Shown here: piece by piece, positions 17,895 to 26,761 of the stretch
Layout of the letters: each line of letters opens with the position of its first letter
Numbering within the stretch: the first letter of the stretch is position 1
Assembly: GCF_000498475.1 (NCBI RefSeq)
Contig: NZ_AVBI01000016.1
Span: 210,739-274,738, forward strand
From: Flavobacterium cauense R2A-7
GTDB lineage: Bacteria; Bacteroidota; Bacteroidia; Flavobacteriales; Flavobacteriaceae
Direction: 5' to 3'
DNA: 64,000 nucleotides
The notes under the pieces: generated by a model
Told to the model about the DNA's origin: nothing
The model's input: the letters and a program-made list of their open reading frames with translations, nothing else
Database searches by the model: none
Translations under genes and position numbers: made by a program

Positions 17895-18854
17895 ATGGCT
17901 TTTTTAAAGAAAATAAATGCGAAAGCAAAAGCAGATGCCAATACGGGTTTCGGAACCAATTCAACCAATTATGGTGGTCGTTTTATCAGTAAAAACGGGA
18001 ATGCGAACGTAAAGAAAGAAGGCATCGGTTTTGTGGAAAGCATCAGTTGGTATCATACGATGCTGGTTGTTCCCCGATGGAAATTCATGGTGACAATTTT
18101 TGTTTTTTACCTGTTGGTCAATTTGGTTTTTGCCAGTGTGTATTGCATTATCGGAGTGGAACATCTTAACGGGATTTCGGCCGATAATCCAATCGATAAA
18201 TTCGGACAGGCGTTTTTCTTCAGTGCACAAACGTATACTACCGTTGGTTATGGTCATATCAGTCCGACCGGATTTTGGGCCAGTTTTGTAGCTTCGGTGG
18301 AGGCATTATTTGGCTTGTTAAGCTTTGCGATTGCGACCGGTTTGTTCTACGGAAGATTCAGTAAACCAAAAGCGTTTATTCGTTTTTCAGAAAATGCCAT
18401 TATTGCGCCCTACAAAGAAATTACGGCTTTAATGCTGCGAATGACGCCTTATAAAAACACCAATTTAACAGAAGCTGAAGCGCGACTGACCTTAGGAATG
18501 ACTATTGAGGAAAACGGAAAACCGGTAAATAAATTCTATTCGCTGGATTTGGAGTTGCAACGAATCAATGCCTTAACGCTTAGTTGGACATTGGTGCACC
18601 CGATTACAGAGGAGAGTCCGCTCTACAATTTAACCAAAGAAGATTTTGAAAAAAATCAAGGGGAATTGGTAGTTTACGTAAAGGTTTTTGATGATATGTT
18701 CAGTACTTCCGTAGTGAAACGAACTTCGTATACTTTTGATGAATTCGTGTACGGCGCTAAATTCATTCCGATGTTTTCCAGAAGTGAAGACGACAGCCAT
18801 ACCCGTCTTTTTATTGACAAATTAAATGCTTTTGAAGCAGTCGAATTAAATTAA
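17895..18854 (+). CDS. inward-rectifier-type potassium channel (KirBac)
   Basis: A 319-residue inner-membrane K+ channel. Order of parts: a cytoplasmic N-terminus with the slide-helix region (SWYHTMLVVPRWKF), TM1 near residues 62-85, the pore loop with selectivity filter TTVGYG at 115-120, TM2 near 128-150 (VASVEALFGLLSFAIATGLFYGRFSKP), and a beta-rich C-terminal gating domain from residue 155 on (RFSENAIIAPY, LDLELQRINALTLSWTLVHPI). This is the full Kir architecture. It is monocistronic with a bidirectional terminator. Confidence 0.93.
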   Translation: MAFLKKINAKAKADANTGFGTNSTNYGGRFISKNGNANVKKEGIGFVESISWYHTMLVVPRWKFMVTIFVFYLLVNLVFASVYCIIGVEHLNGISADNPIDKFGQAFFFSAQTYTTVGYGHISPTGFWASFVASVEALFGLLSFAIATGLFYGRFSKPKAFIRFSENAIIAPYKEITALMLRMTPYKNTNLTEAEARLTLGMTIEENGKPVNKFYSLDLELQRINALTLSWTLVHPITEESPLYNLTKEDFEKNQGELVVYVKVFDDMFSTSVVKRTSYTFDEFVYGAKFIPMFSRSEDDSHTRLFIDKLNAFEAVELN

Positions 18855-18856
18855 AT

Positions 18857-18890
18857 AAAAAAGCCTTTCAGTGTTATGAAAGGCTTTTTG
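18857..18890. terminator. bidirectional terminator
   Basis: AAAAGCCTTTCA / TGAAAGGCTTTT stem, A-rich on one side and T-rich on the other, between the convergent K+ channel and DUF3857 genes. Confidence 0.88.
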
Positions 18891-18893
18891 TTT

Positions 18894-21041
18894 TTAGTTT
18901 TTCTTCAAAAGGATTTTTTCCTGATTGAATTGGTAAGCGGCATCTAAGAAGTCTACCATTTTGCTCCAGTTTTTATTCGGCTGGAAATAATCCGTGTAAT
19001 ATTTGAAGGTTTTGATAATTAACTTGTTGCCTTCAATTACTGCTGTACTTGTAAAACCACCGGTTTCGTTTACAATGTTTTTATTCAGTTTTTCCAATCC
19101 GGTAACGGTGTATCCTTCTGGGATTTCCATAATAATTTCATCATCGAACGAACGCGGGAACGAGAAGTAAATGTTATTGGTTCGGGTTTTCTCTTTCTTA
19201 CTTACTTCAAACTGTGATCCGATAAGTTTACCGATTTCAAAAATATAATTTTCTCCGGCTCTCTTGATAAGCTTGTTTTTAATGGAGAAATCTTCTTTGT
19301 AAATAAAAGGAGTTGTTTTTCCGAAACGTCCTGTGTTTATAATTTCAAGGGAGTGATCGTCAATTTCAAAACCGTATTCTTTGCCAGTTGAAACTTTTGA
19401 TTCTTCTTTTCTTCTGTCTTTCAGTTTGTTAATAAGGGCGTCAAATTCTTTGGTGTATTGTTCGTTTTTCTTTTTGTTTTTAACGCGGTCAAGCAATGGG
19501 GTAGTGCCGTATTTGGCATAATCCTCTTTAACATAATCAAAGAAATACAGTTTTTCAGATTGCTCTTCGTCTTTGTTATGACCGTTTAAAGCCGTTTCAC
19601 GATTTAACTGTAAGGTGTTGAAATCGTTGGCGATTTTTACACTGGTAACCTGTTTAGAAGTATTGTCTTTATGAGTAGACGATGGTAGTTTTACGTTATC
19701 CACATCTACTACTTTTTTCAGTTTTGTCACTTTTAAAGCATAGGCTTCCGTATTTTCCAATTGTGCTGAAAATTTATCCAAATCAGAGAAAGGAGAGAAA
19801 TAATCAATATAAATTGGGTTTTCGGTGTTTACTTTTAAAAGAACCGTAGCATTTTTTTGAATCAGTAAGTCTTTAATCGGTCCGTTATGACGGTTGGTGC
19901 CCACAATAATGTCGTATTCGATTTTATTGTCTTTCAGGAACGCCATGAAGAAATCGATAAAGTCAATTTCAGAACGGAAGAAAATCGGATTGCTTCCGTA
20001 CAAATCAAAAGGATACATGATTTTGGCTTCGCTGGCCACAAAAGCTTCCACATACATGGTGTAATAGTAGTGTCTGGTGTAGTAATAAACCGCTCTTACT
20101 TTTTCTTCCGTGCTGGCAAATGTTTTGTTTTTCAGGAACTTCTCGATATCTCCCATATTTCCGTATGGTCGGAACTTGTTCATGTAATAGTTCAGCACAT
20201 CTTCTTTGGAAACGGTTTTTTTAACGATACTTTCTTTTTCCGGAAGGAAGGCATCGGCCATTTTTTCAAATTTTCCAGAACGTGCAAAGAATACCTGGAA
20301 TTTATAACACGGCAATTCTACTAAAGGATAAAACCATGTTGGGAAATCGTTTTTATCGATATCGGTAGCAACCATTTCATATTTACGTTCGCCACTTTTA
20401 TCCAAAGGGATTTCTTTTAACTCCGGACCTCCGTTATAGGTGTTGAAGTTTACAAAGAAGTCGTTTTCGGTTTGAAACGTCAATTTGTAGTTCATGATAG
20501 GGTGGTTGCCACCTAAAGTACGCTCTACTTCTTCAAATCCGTAGTCAAAAGTCGATTGAAAGGATTCGGTACTGTAATCGTAGATGTCAATAATGTCACC
20601 TATTTCCAGGTTGGGAATGGCGATTTTTTTCTGGTTGTCAACAGTTACCGCTTCTTTATCAACGTTAATTTCGATTTCTTTACCATCCGGTTTTAATACT
20701 TTGATACCGATTGTAGTTTTAATAGTTGTACCGTATCTTGGATTTGATTTCTCGGCATAAGTGAATTCCGAAAATTCCGTTACTGCAGCCTGATCCTGAA
20801 GTTTTACTCTTCTTCGGATAGCGGAACGATAGGTTACACTTTTACCGAATTTGTGAAAATCATAATCTTCATATTTGTAAATTACTACAGCCGATTCGTT
20901 TTTCCATTTTTCCGGAATGGAAGTTACCGTTTTGTAGCTGTCGTTTTTTCCCCAGAAGAAATCTTTGATTTCTGCTTTGTCCTGTGCAAAAACTGTTGCA
21001 GAAAAGAAGAACAGTGCCAGCTTCAGCATTTTTAGTTTCAT
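18894..21041 (-). CDS. DUF3857 transglutaminase-like protein, catalytic site lost
   Basis: A 715-residue secreted protein with signal peptide (MKLKMLKLALFFFSATVFAQ), an N-terminal DUF3857 beta domain (to about residue 280) and a transglutaminase-like core. Aligned with its 640-residue neighbour, the catalytic cysteine position is Phe (FRSEIDFIDFF around residue 361) and the catalytic histidine position is Ala (KNATVLLKV); only the aspartate (YIDYF) remains. It is therefore probably a binding or scaffold protein. It follows the paralogue on the same strand, separated by about 100 bp that hold a leader repeat. Confidence 0.82.
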   Translation of the reverse strand: MKLKMLKLALFFFSATVFAQDKAEIKDFFWGKNDSYKTVTSIPEKWKNESAVVIYKYEDYDFHKFGKSVTYRSAIRRRVKLQDQAAVTEFSEFTYAEKSNPRYGTTIKTTIGIKVLKPDGKEIEINVDKEAVTVDNQKKIAIPNLEIGDIIDIYDYSTESFQSTFDYGFEEVERTLGGNHPIMNYKLTFQTENDFFVNFNTYNGGPELKEIPLDKSGERKYEMVATDIDKNDFPTWFYPLVELPCYKFQVFFARSGKFEKMADAFLPEKESIVKKTVSKEDVLNYYMNKFRPYGNMGDIEKFLKNKTFASTEEKVRAVYYYTRHYYYTMYVEAFVASEAKIMYPFDLYGSNPIFFRSEIDFIDFFMAFLKDNKIEYDIIVGTNRHNGPIKDLLIQKNATVLLKVNTENPIYIDYFSPFSDLDKFSAQLENTEAYALKVTKLKKVVDVDNVKLPSSTHKDNTSKQVTSVKIANDFNTLQLNRETALNGHNKDEEQSEKLYFFDYVKEDYAKYGTTPLLDRVKNKKKNEQYTKEFDALINKLKDRRKEESKVSTGKEYGFEIDDHSLEIINTGRFGKTTPFIYKEDFSIKNKLIKRAGENYIFEIGKLIGSQFEVSKKEKTRTNNIYFSFPRSFDDEIIMEIPEGYTVTGLEKLNKNIVNETGGFTSTAVIEGNKLIIKTFKYYTDYFQPNKNWSKMVDFLDAAYQFNQEKILLKKN

Positions 21042-21133
21042 AGATGTATAATTTATTTTTTAGTGGAATATGTTATCGCCTTATGTTTCATTAGTGTTTA
21101 CCTGCGCAAACTTTTTGTTAGTGGCGATTTCAT
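21042..21133 (-). repeat. leader repeat element, copy B
   Basis: Read on the minus strand this begins ATGAAATCGCCACTAACAA, continues through GTTTGCGCAGGTAAAC and GGCGATAACATAT, and runs up to the start codon of the DUF3857 gene. It aligns base by base, at roughly three-quarters identity by eye, with the 92 bp just upstream of the DUF4252 gene at 58.3 kb. The outer ATCGCC and GGCGAT are complementary and enclose the inner hairpin. Confidence 0.75.
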
Positions 21134-21138
21134 GTTGA

Positions 21139-23061
21139 TTATGATTTTGTTAGGGTGATTTGTTCGTTGTAAAGTTTGTTCATTTTTTCGGTGAAGGCGT
21201 TCCATTCGATGAAATCGGACGCTTTGATAAGTCCTTTTTTAAACTCGAATTTCTTTTTGTAAACGATTTCATTGCCAACCTGTTCGTAACTGATGTTAAC
21301 CGTGTAATCCGGTTTCTGGATGGACAAGGATTCCGGTAATTTTGTTACTTTATAGCCTGCCGGAATTTCCAGTTTAAGCAAAGCTTCGTAATTTTCTTTG
21401 TGCGGGAATTCGAAATCGTTTTTGCGTTCTTTGAACAGAAGGTGTCCGAATTCTTTTTTAAAATCCAAATCGATGTAAATATCATTGTCGAAACGGGAAA
21501 CCTTATTGTCGATTCTGATGTCATATTCAAGGGATAATTTTTTGTCCCTGTTGCTTAAATCGGAAGTTGATACCGAAGCAATTGTCAGGTTTTTATCGTC
21601 ATCGGTTAAATAATTCTGAAGCGCTTCCTCTTTGTTGTTGTTTTTGATGTTGTTGTAGCTGTAAAGAAATGAAGCCCTGCTTTCTCCGGTGAATGTGTTG
21701 GACGTTTTGCCGGTAATGGTTTCGTTTTCGATATGTAATTTTGCCGAAAAAGTTTCCGTATTGGCAAGTGCATCTGAGGAAGGTACTTTTTCTATGATGA
21801 ATTTATCGCCGTCTTCAATCAGAACATCTTTACCTTGAATACGTTCTGCATATTCACCAAAGGAGTTGAATTTTTCGGTTCCGTCAAGGAAGTATTTTTT
21901 TCCGTTGTGGAAAAGCGTACAAATCATGTGATTGTCAACTGAAAGTGATGGTATCGTGTAATCGTAAGCGATTCTTTTTGTACCAATCCAGGTCAGTCTT
22001 GCATCAAAACCGGCTTCTTTCAGCATTTGCTTAGTTAAGTTGGCCATTCCTTTACAGTCGCCATAGCGTTTCTGGAAAACGTTTTGTGATTCGTCGGGTT
22101 TGAAACCGGCAATTCCGTCTTCAAAAGCGATGTATCGGATATTGTCCTGAACCCAATAGTAGATGTTTTTTATTTTTTCTTCGTCGGTTTTTGCTTTTTC
22201 CGTCAGCTCTTTTACTTTGTCTTTTAGGGCGGCAGGATTTTCTTTCATCATGTTAACCAACGACTTGTACCATTTGTATAAATCGGCTGTAGTGCTGAAA
22301 AGCGTGGTTTTTTTATTGTCTTTGGTGTACGATTTTGCAATCAGCATTATGTGCGGATAGATGTAACTCGGTCCCGGAGACAATTTTTCGTTTACGCCTG
22401 GTGCTACGTTTTCCAGAAGATAGGTGTAAACCGTACTGTTGCTTTTCGGGTCATTTTTTATCTCTTTTTTGATTTCCAATCCGGCAAAGTTAAATTCCTT
22501 GATTTCCAGTTCCAGCCAGTTGGGTACCGAAATTTTTATTTCTTTTTTTACGATTGGGTATTCGTCGTTAAAATAAATGGTAGTAAAGTATTTTACGTCT
22601 TTGTATTTTTTGTTGAGTTCATAGTTGTAGGAATAGCCCTGAACCGGAAAATCAACGGTCATGTATTTTACTCTTGCGTCGTTGTAGAACAAATCGTCGC
22701 TTTTGTAAAATTCATCTTTCACCAGGAAATTGGCTTTCTTGTCGTTTCTGAATTTCATCTGAAAATCTTCAATTTCCGTTTCGCTGTCATAAAATTCAAC
22801 CTTTTGAATGTCTGCACGATGCGTAATGTTCATTAGGTTTTCTTTGATGTTTTGGAGAACGGTAACCTTTTCTTCCTTGGCATTAAGACCGAAGGTGATG
22901 TTTTCACTACTGGACAATATGGCTACATCCGATTTGGTGTGTTTTTCTCTTATTTTTTTAGCCAATACGATGTCTTCCGTTGTTGGGTCGATGTTTTTTT
23001 GAGAATAGGTCTGTTGAACAAAAAGCGACAACAGTAGGAAAGCATAAAATCGTTTTGACAT
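21139..23061 (-). CDS. DUF3857 and transglutaminase-like protein, triad intact
   Basis: A 640-residue secreted protein: signal peptide MSKRFYAFLLLSLFVQQTYSQ, DUF3857 domain to about residue 260, transglutaminase core at about 295-400, and a DUF2569/beta-type C-terminal domain. The triad is visible: Cys336 in RYGDCKGMA, His378 in VDNHMIC and Asp393 in FLDGTEK. Substrates of this Bacteroidota family are unknown; peptidase or crosslinking activity in the periplasm is a family inference. It is the upstream partner of the catalytically dead paralogue. Confidence 0.85.
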   Translation of the reverse strand: MSKRFYAFLLLSLFVQQTYSQKNIDPTTEDIVLAKKIREKHTKSDVAILSSSENITFGLNAKEEKVTVLQNIKENLMNITHRADIQKVEFYDSETEIEDFQMKFRNDKKANFLVKDEFYKSDDLFYNDARVKYMTVDFPVQGYSYNYELNKKYKDVKYFTTIYFNDEYPIVKKEIKISVPNWLELEIKEFNFAGLEIKKEIKNDPKSNSTVYTYLLENVAPGVNEKLSPGPSYIYPHIMLIAKSYTKDNKKTTLFSTTADLYKWYKSLVNMMKENPAALKDKVKELTEKAKTDEEKIKNIYYWVQDNIRYIAFEDGIAGFKPDESQNVFQKRYGDCKGMANLTKQMLKEAGFDARLTWIGTKRIAYDYTIPSLSVDNHMICTLFHNGKKYFLDGTEKFNSFGEYAERIQGKDVLIEDGDKFIIEKVPSSDALANTETFSAKLHIENETITGKTSNTFTGESRASFLYSYNNIKNNNKEEALQNYLTDDDKNLTIASVSTSDLSNRDKKLSLEYDIRIDNKVSRFDNDIYIDLDFKKEFGHLLFKERKNDFEFPHKENYEALLKLEIPAGYKVTKLPESLSIQKPDYTVNISYEQVGNEIVYKKKFEFKKGLIKASDFIEWNAFTEKMNKLYNEQITLTKS

Positions 23062-23101
23062 AGTACAATGTATTTGGAATGCGAATATAATTATTATTTA
23101 T

Positions 23102-23136
23102 AAAAAAAGCCTTTCAGTTCATACTAAAAGGCTTTG
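23102..23136 (-). terminator. intrinsic terminator of the YceI operon
   Basis: AAAGCCTTT / AAAGGCTTT stem (23106-23114 with 23127-23135), T-rich on the minus-strand side, 20 bp past the YceI stop. Confidence 0.85.
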
Positions 23137-23157
23137 AAAATTACTAACTAACACGAT

Positions 23158-23700
23158 TTATTTAAGAATGCAATCTACGCTGATATTCACTTTTTTAGAT
23201 ACTTTGTTGCTTACCATTTTAGGGATTTGGATGTTGAAATCATCCGAATTCACGGTGAAATCTGTTGTCAGTGCTATTCCTTCCTCTGTTTTTTTGATTT
23301 TTGCAGGAACGGTTATTTCTTTTGACTTTCCGTGTAACTCCAACATTCCTTTTATGGTAAATTCTCTATCTGATTCGGATAATTTATTCATGTCGAAACC
23401 GTATACTTTGCCTTTAAATGTAGCTTTAGGATGCCGGTCACTTTCAAGGTAGTTTTCGTTAAAGTGCTCTTCCATTAATGCAATTTTGAATCGGAAACCT
23501 TTTATCAGCGCCAAGGCTGCAATTTCTCCTGTTTCAGTATTCAGTACTACGGTTGCGGTTTTGTTTTGTGCTTTTACTTCTTCAAAGGAAGGGACGGAGG
23601 CTTCAAAACGGATATCGCCGGTTTTGGTTATTTTTTTCGATTGTGAAAATCCACAGAAAGCTGCAAAAAACAGGATTGTGAAAAATAGTTTTGTTTTCAT
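23158..23700 (-). CDS. YceI family periplasmic protein
   Basis: A 180-residue protein with signal peptide (MKTKLFFTILFFAAFCGFSQ) and the YceI lipocalin-like barrel: GDIRFEASVPSFEEVKAQN, FKIALMEEHFNENYLESDRHPKATFKG and LELHGKSKEITVPAKIKK. The family binds isoprenoid-type lipids in a barrel. The ATG at 23700 begins the signal peptide; the longer frame overlaps the upstream cytochrome gene. It follows the small cytochrome gene by 10 bp in a two-gene operon. Confidence 0.88.
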   Translation of the reverse strand: MKTKLFFTILFFAAFCGFSQSKKITKTGDIRFEASVPSFEEVKAQNKTATVVLNTETGEIAALALIKGFRFKIALMEEHFNENYLESDRHPKATFKGKVYGFDMNKLSESDREFTIKGMLELHGKSKEITVPAKIKKTEEGIALTTDFTVNSDDFNIQIPKMVSNKVSKKVNISVDCILK

Positions 23701-23710
23701 GATAAGTTGT

Positions 23711-24067
23711 TTATTCAGGAAAATTATCATCTCTCCAGGCTTTAATCTGGTCAATTTTTGATTGTGGTAACCGTGGCCCTCCAAAGGGCATTGAGAAACT
23801 AGGATCAAAACTAGAAATCCGATCAATTAATCCCTGGTTTAAAACCGCATTCTTCAAATCATCGTATGTAAGTAATGACATCGGCGCGCCGTTTTGGGGT
23901 GGCTGGGTATGACAGACGATGCAATTTTCGGTGATAATTGTTCTAACCGTTCCGTTGTATGTGATTGTTTCTACCGGAGCGCCCGCTAAATCAGATTCAG
24001 AATCATTAGAGCAGCTCAATAAAACCAATGCTGTTGTTGTTATAAGAATTAATTTGCGTGTGTTCAT
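23711..24067 (-). CDS. small c-type cytochrome lipoprotein
   Basis: A 118-residue lipoprotein: the signal ends in LLSCSND (lipobox cysteine near 19). A single heme-c attachment motif CIVCH follows in TVRTIITENCIVCHTQPPQNG. A methionine in SFSMPFGGPRLPQ could be the distal heme ligand. It is predicted to be tethered in the periplasm or outer membrane and to carry electrons. It pairs with YceI on one transcript and is divergent from the 24.2-26.7 kb operon across a 90-bp gap. Confidence 0.82.
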   Translation of the reverse strand: MNTRKLILITTTALVLLSCSNDSESDLAGAPVETITYNGTVRTIITENCIVCHTQPPQNGAPMSLLTYDDLKNAVLNQGLIDRISSFDPSFSMPFGGPRLPQSKIDQIKAWRDDNFPE

Positions 24068-24156
24068 GGTTTTAATATTGTATCTTTAAAGTTATGATTA
24101 ATTTTTTAGATATTAAAAAAATATTTGGTTAAATTTGTAAGAAATAAATAGTAAAA

Positions 24157-24552
24157 ATGAAAAAAAATAAAATTATACTTATTTCGGTTTTTGTTTTGAT
24201 TCTCGGCTATCTGATTTATTCCTATGTCTACAAATCGCATCGTGATATTGCTTCTGAAAAGGAAAGTTTTTTGGTTACCGCTGATGCTGTTTACAATGAA
24301 TTCAAAACAGATGAATCCAAAGCCAATCAGAAATATCTCGATAAGACTATAGATGTATACGGAAAAATCTCGAGTGTGGATTTAAAGGAAAACACAATTG
24401 TTATCGATGAGAAAATGTTTGCGGTGTTTAAGGATAAAATGCCTGCAGGACTTCGGTTGCAATCCGACATAAAAATAAAAGGACGTTTCATCGGCTACGA
24501 CGATTTGTTGGGCGAAATGAAAATGGACCAATGTGTAATCGAAACCGAATGA
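24157..24552 (+). CDS. membrane-anchored OB-fold (tRNA_anti-like) protein
   Basis: A 131-residue protein with one N-terminal membrane segment (KIILISVFVLILGYLIYSYVY) and a small OB-fold domain: TADAVYNEFKTDESKANQKYLDKTIDVYGKIS, then KENTIVIDEKMFAVFKDKMP and IKIKGRFIGYDDLLGEMKMDQCVI. This matches the tRNA_anti-like (PF12869) periplasmic proteins of Bacteroidota, whose ligand is unknown. First gene of a four-gene plus-strand operon with 1-5 bp gaps. Confidence 0.75.
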   Translation: MKKNKIILISVFVLILGYLIYSYVYKSHRDIASEKESFLVTADAVYNEFKTDESKANQKYLDKTIDVYGKISSVDLKENTIVIDEKMFAVFKDKMPAGLRLQSDIKIKGRFIGYDDLLGEMKMDQCVIETE

Positions 24553-24553
24553 T

Positions 24554-25072
24554 ATGAAACAATTTTTTACTTTTTTCCTGTGTGCGTTTGTTTGTCAACT
24601 GTCCTTTTCCCAACAGGATATTTTTGAATTGGCCAGAAGCGGTACGGTCGAAGCGATGAAAACAGTGTTGAAAGAAAACCCATCAGCCATTAATTCCGTA
24701 AATAAGGATGGATACAGTTTGTTGGTATTGGCCACTTACAGAGGTAATAATCCGGTTGCAAGGTTTTTGGTGGATAACGGGGCTGACATTAATGGAACCA
24801 GCAATTACGGTTCTCCGTTGATGGCTGCAGTCGTAAAAGGAAACAGTGAAATCGCAAAATTACTTTTAGAACATCATGCCGACACAAGTATTGCGGATTC
24901 TAGTGGAAACACGGCTCTTATTTACGCTGTTATTTTCAAAAAGTACGATTTGGCAGAAATGCTGGTAAATGCGAAAGCCAATGTGAATTGGAAAGATATT
25001 AGAGGAAATTCTGCTGTCGATTATGTTAAAATGACTAATGATGAAAAATTACTCCAACTTTTAAAAAAATGA
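24554..25072 (+). CDS. secreted ankyrin-repeat protein
   Basis: A 172-residue protein with signal peptide (MKQFFTFFLCAFVCQLSFSQ), then about four ankyrin repeats: NKDGYSLLVLATYRGNNPVARFLVDNGADI, GSPLMAAVVKGNSEIAKLLLEHHADTS, SGNTALIYAVIFKKYDLAEMLVNAKANV and a final partial one. It is a periplasmic protein-protein interaction module; in other bacteria, similar ankyrin proteins are linked to catalase or heme enzymes, but that is only suggestive here. It is co-transcribed with the OB-fold, DOMON-like and DUF5777 genes. Confidence 0.82.
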   Translation: MKQFFTFFLCAFVCQLSFSQQDIFELARSGTVEAMKTVLKENPSAINSVNKDGYSLLVLATYRGNNPVARFLVDNGADINGTSNYGSPLMAAVVKGNSEIAKLLLEHHADTSIADSSGNTALIYAVIFKKYDLAEMLVNAKANVNWKDIRGNSAVDYVKMTNDEKLLQLLKK

Positions 25073-25076
25073 TGAT

Positions 25077-25829
25077 ATGAAAAAAATTACGTTTACTTTT
25101 CTCGCATTTTTATTGGGTTTAGGTGCGTTTGCTCAGTCTTATTCTACCGGAACAGTTACTTTTTTTGCTAATTATTCCGGTAAAGTTGATGTGACGAACA
25201 CTACTGTTACTTTAACATTGATAGGGCCTTCCACCAGTTGGTTAGGGGTAGGTTTTAATGCGCCGGGTTTAATGGATGATATTGGTAAAGATGTTGTAAT
25301 CTTTGATGGAACCAGTATGACCGACAGAAGTTTTAACGGTTTAGGTGTTACGCCGCCTTTGGATACGCAAAATTGGACAGTGGTTTCAAATACAATCAAT
25401 ACCGGTGTACGAACAGTTGTGGCTACTAGAAGCAGGGTTGCGAGTGAAGGGACAGACTATACTTTCCCATTGGCAGCTCAATCTTTGCAGTTAACTTTCG
25501 CCAGAGGATTGTCATTATCGGTAACTTACCACGGAAGCGGCAATTGTGGCGCTACTGTTGCCAATCTGACGCTGGGTATTCAGAATTTTGATTTGGAAAG
25601 TTTTAAAATGTATCCGAATCCGGCAAATGATTATACATCCATCGAATTACCGCCACAAACGGAAGAAGCTCGAATTCAGATCTATGATGTTTCCGGAAGA
25701 AAGGTAAAAGAAACCGCATTGTCTGTAACAAATAACAAAATTGATCTTTCCGGATTAAATGCAGGGATGTATCTCATGAATATTAAAACAATTGACGGTC
25801 AGGGAACGAAAACATTAGTTATTAATTAA
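25077..25829 (+). CDS. T9SS-secreted DOMON-like protein
   Basis: A 250-residue protein: signal peptide MKKITFTFLAFLLGLGAFAQ; a beta domain at about 22-165 resembling DOMON domains (TSWLGVGFNAPGLMDDIGKD, then a DxxxxDR region and YHGSGNC near its end); and a C-terminal T9SS type A sorting tail (FKMYPNPANDYTSIEL, then IYDVSGRKVKE and LNAGMYLMNI). DOMON domains bind heme or sugars, so this may be a cell-surface heme-binding protein. The DOMON call is from pattern only. Confidence 0.7.
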   Translation: MKKITFTFLAFLLGLGAFAQSYSTGTVTFFANYSGKVDVTNTTVTLTLIGPSTSWLGVGFNAPGLMDDIGKDVVIFDGTSMTDRSFNGLGVTPPLDTQNWTVVSNTINTGVRTVVATRSRVASEGTDYTFPLAAQSLQLTFARGLSLSVTYHGSGNCGATVANLTLGIQNFDLESFKMYPNPANDYTSIELPPQTEEARIQIYDVSGRKVKETALSVTNNKIDLSGLNAGMYLMNIKTIDGQGTKTLVIN

Positions 25830-25833
25830 GCTT

Positions 25834-26712
25834 ATGAAGAAAATAACATTAATCTTACTGTTGTTCCCGCTTTATGTTTTTTCTCAAGATGATTTATTAT
25901 CGGAGATTGATACGGTTAAATCGGAAGCTAAAGTCGAATCGGCCTTTAAATCATTGAAAATAATCAATCTGGAATCTACAAAATTAGCAGCCAAAGGAGA
26001 TTTTTATTTTATAGTTGCCCATCGTTTTGATTATCTGAAAAACGGTTTCGACGACTTTTTCGGATTGGACAATGCCAATACACAATTGAAATTCCTTTAC
26101 GGTCTGAACAAATGGCTTACGATTCATGTATCCCGAAGTGGTTTTCAGGAAACGTATGATTTGGCGGCCAAATACCGGCTACAGCCTCAGCAAAAGGATG
26201 GTTTTCCAGTGTCGCTTGTCGGTTTCAGCAGTGTCGCGGTAAATTCTGAAATGAAAAAACGAGATTATCCGAATATGAATTTCAGTAACCGATTAAGTTA
26301 TGTAACGCAGTTGTTGGTTTCCCGAAAATTCGATGAACATCTTACGCTGGAAGTAGCACCAACTTATTTTCATGAAAATACAATCCGCGATGTGTTTGAT
26401 TCCAATGGTAATCCGATACTGCCAAATCCTCAAAACAACAGTCAGTTTGCTGTTGGGATGGGAGGGCGTTATAAAATAACAAAACACGTATCCATAAACA
26501 TGGATTATGCGGCGCATTTGAACCGTGCTTCCGAATCGGTATATAGAAATCTGCTTTCGGTTGGGGTTGATGTGGAAACGGGCGGACATGTTTTTCAGAT
26601 GCATTTTACAAATTCCAGAGCCATGCATGAAACCGGGTATCTCGGACAAACTTCCGGAGATTGGACAAAAGGCGAAATTTGTTTCGGATTTAATCTGGTC
26701 CGCGTTTTCTAA
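25834..26712 (+). CDS. DUF5777 family beta-barrel protein
   Basis: A 292-residue outer-membrane-type barrel: signal peptide MKKITLILLLFPLYVFSQ, then alternating strands beginning INLESTKLAAKGDFYFIVAHRFDYLKNGFDDFFGLDNANTQ and ending TKGEICFGFNLVRVF with a terminal aromatic. The LAAKGDFYFIVAHRF segment is characteristic of the DUF5777 family. In Bacteroidota such barrels occur beside YceI and c-type cytochrome genes, as here. Function unknown. Last gene of the operon, before a shared terminator. Confidence 0.82.
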   Translation: MKKITLILLLFPLYVFSQDDLLSEIDTVKSEAKVESAFKSLKIINLESTKLAAKGDFYFIVAHRFDYLKNGFDDFFGLDNANTQLKFLYGLNKWLTIHVSRSGFQETYDLAAKYRLQPQQKDGFPVSLVGFSSVAVNSEMKKRDYPNMNFSNRLSYVTQLLVSRKFDEHLTLEVAPTYFHENTIRDVFDSNGNPILPNPQNNSQFAVGMGGRYKITKHVSINMDYAAHLNRASESVYRNLLSVGVDVETGGHVFQMHFTNSRAMHETGYLGQTSGDWTKGEICFGFNLVRVF

Positions 26713-26724
26713 TCTGTCAGATAT

Positions 26725-26757
26725 AAAAAAAGTCCCGATTTTTATCGGGACTTTTTT
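26725..26757. terminator. bidirectional terminator
   Basis: AAAAGTCCCGAT / ATCGGGACTTTT stem with a short T-rich loop, A-rich before and T-rich after, between convergent genes. Confidence 0.9.
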
Positions 26758-26761
26758 AGTT

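Noticed and set aside
19887..20324. 145-codon plus-strand frame opposite the DUF3857 gene
   Set aside because: Antisense shadow with biased composition; no family resemblance.
22351..22836. 161-codon plus-strand frame inside the transglutaminase-like gene
   Set aside because: It is antisense to a well-supported gene and rich in F, V and Y, the usual artefact opposite lysine/glutamate-rich coding DNA.
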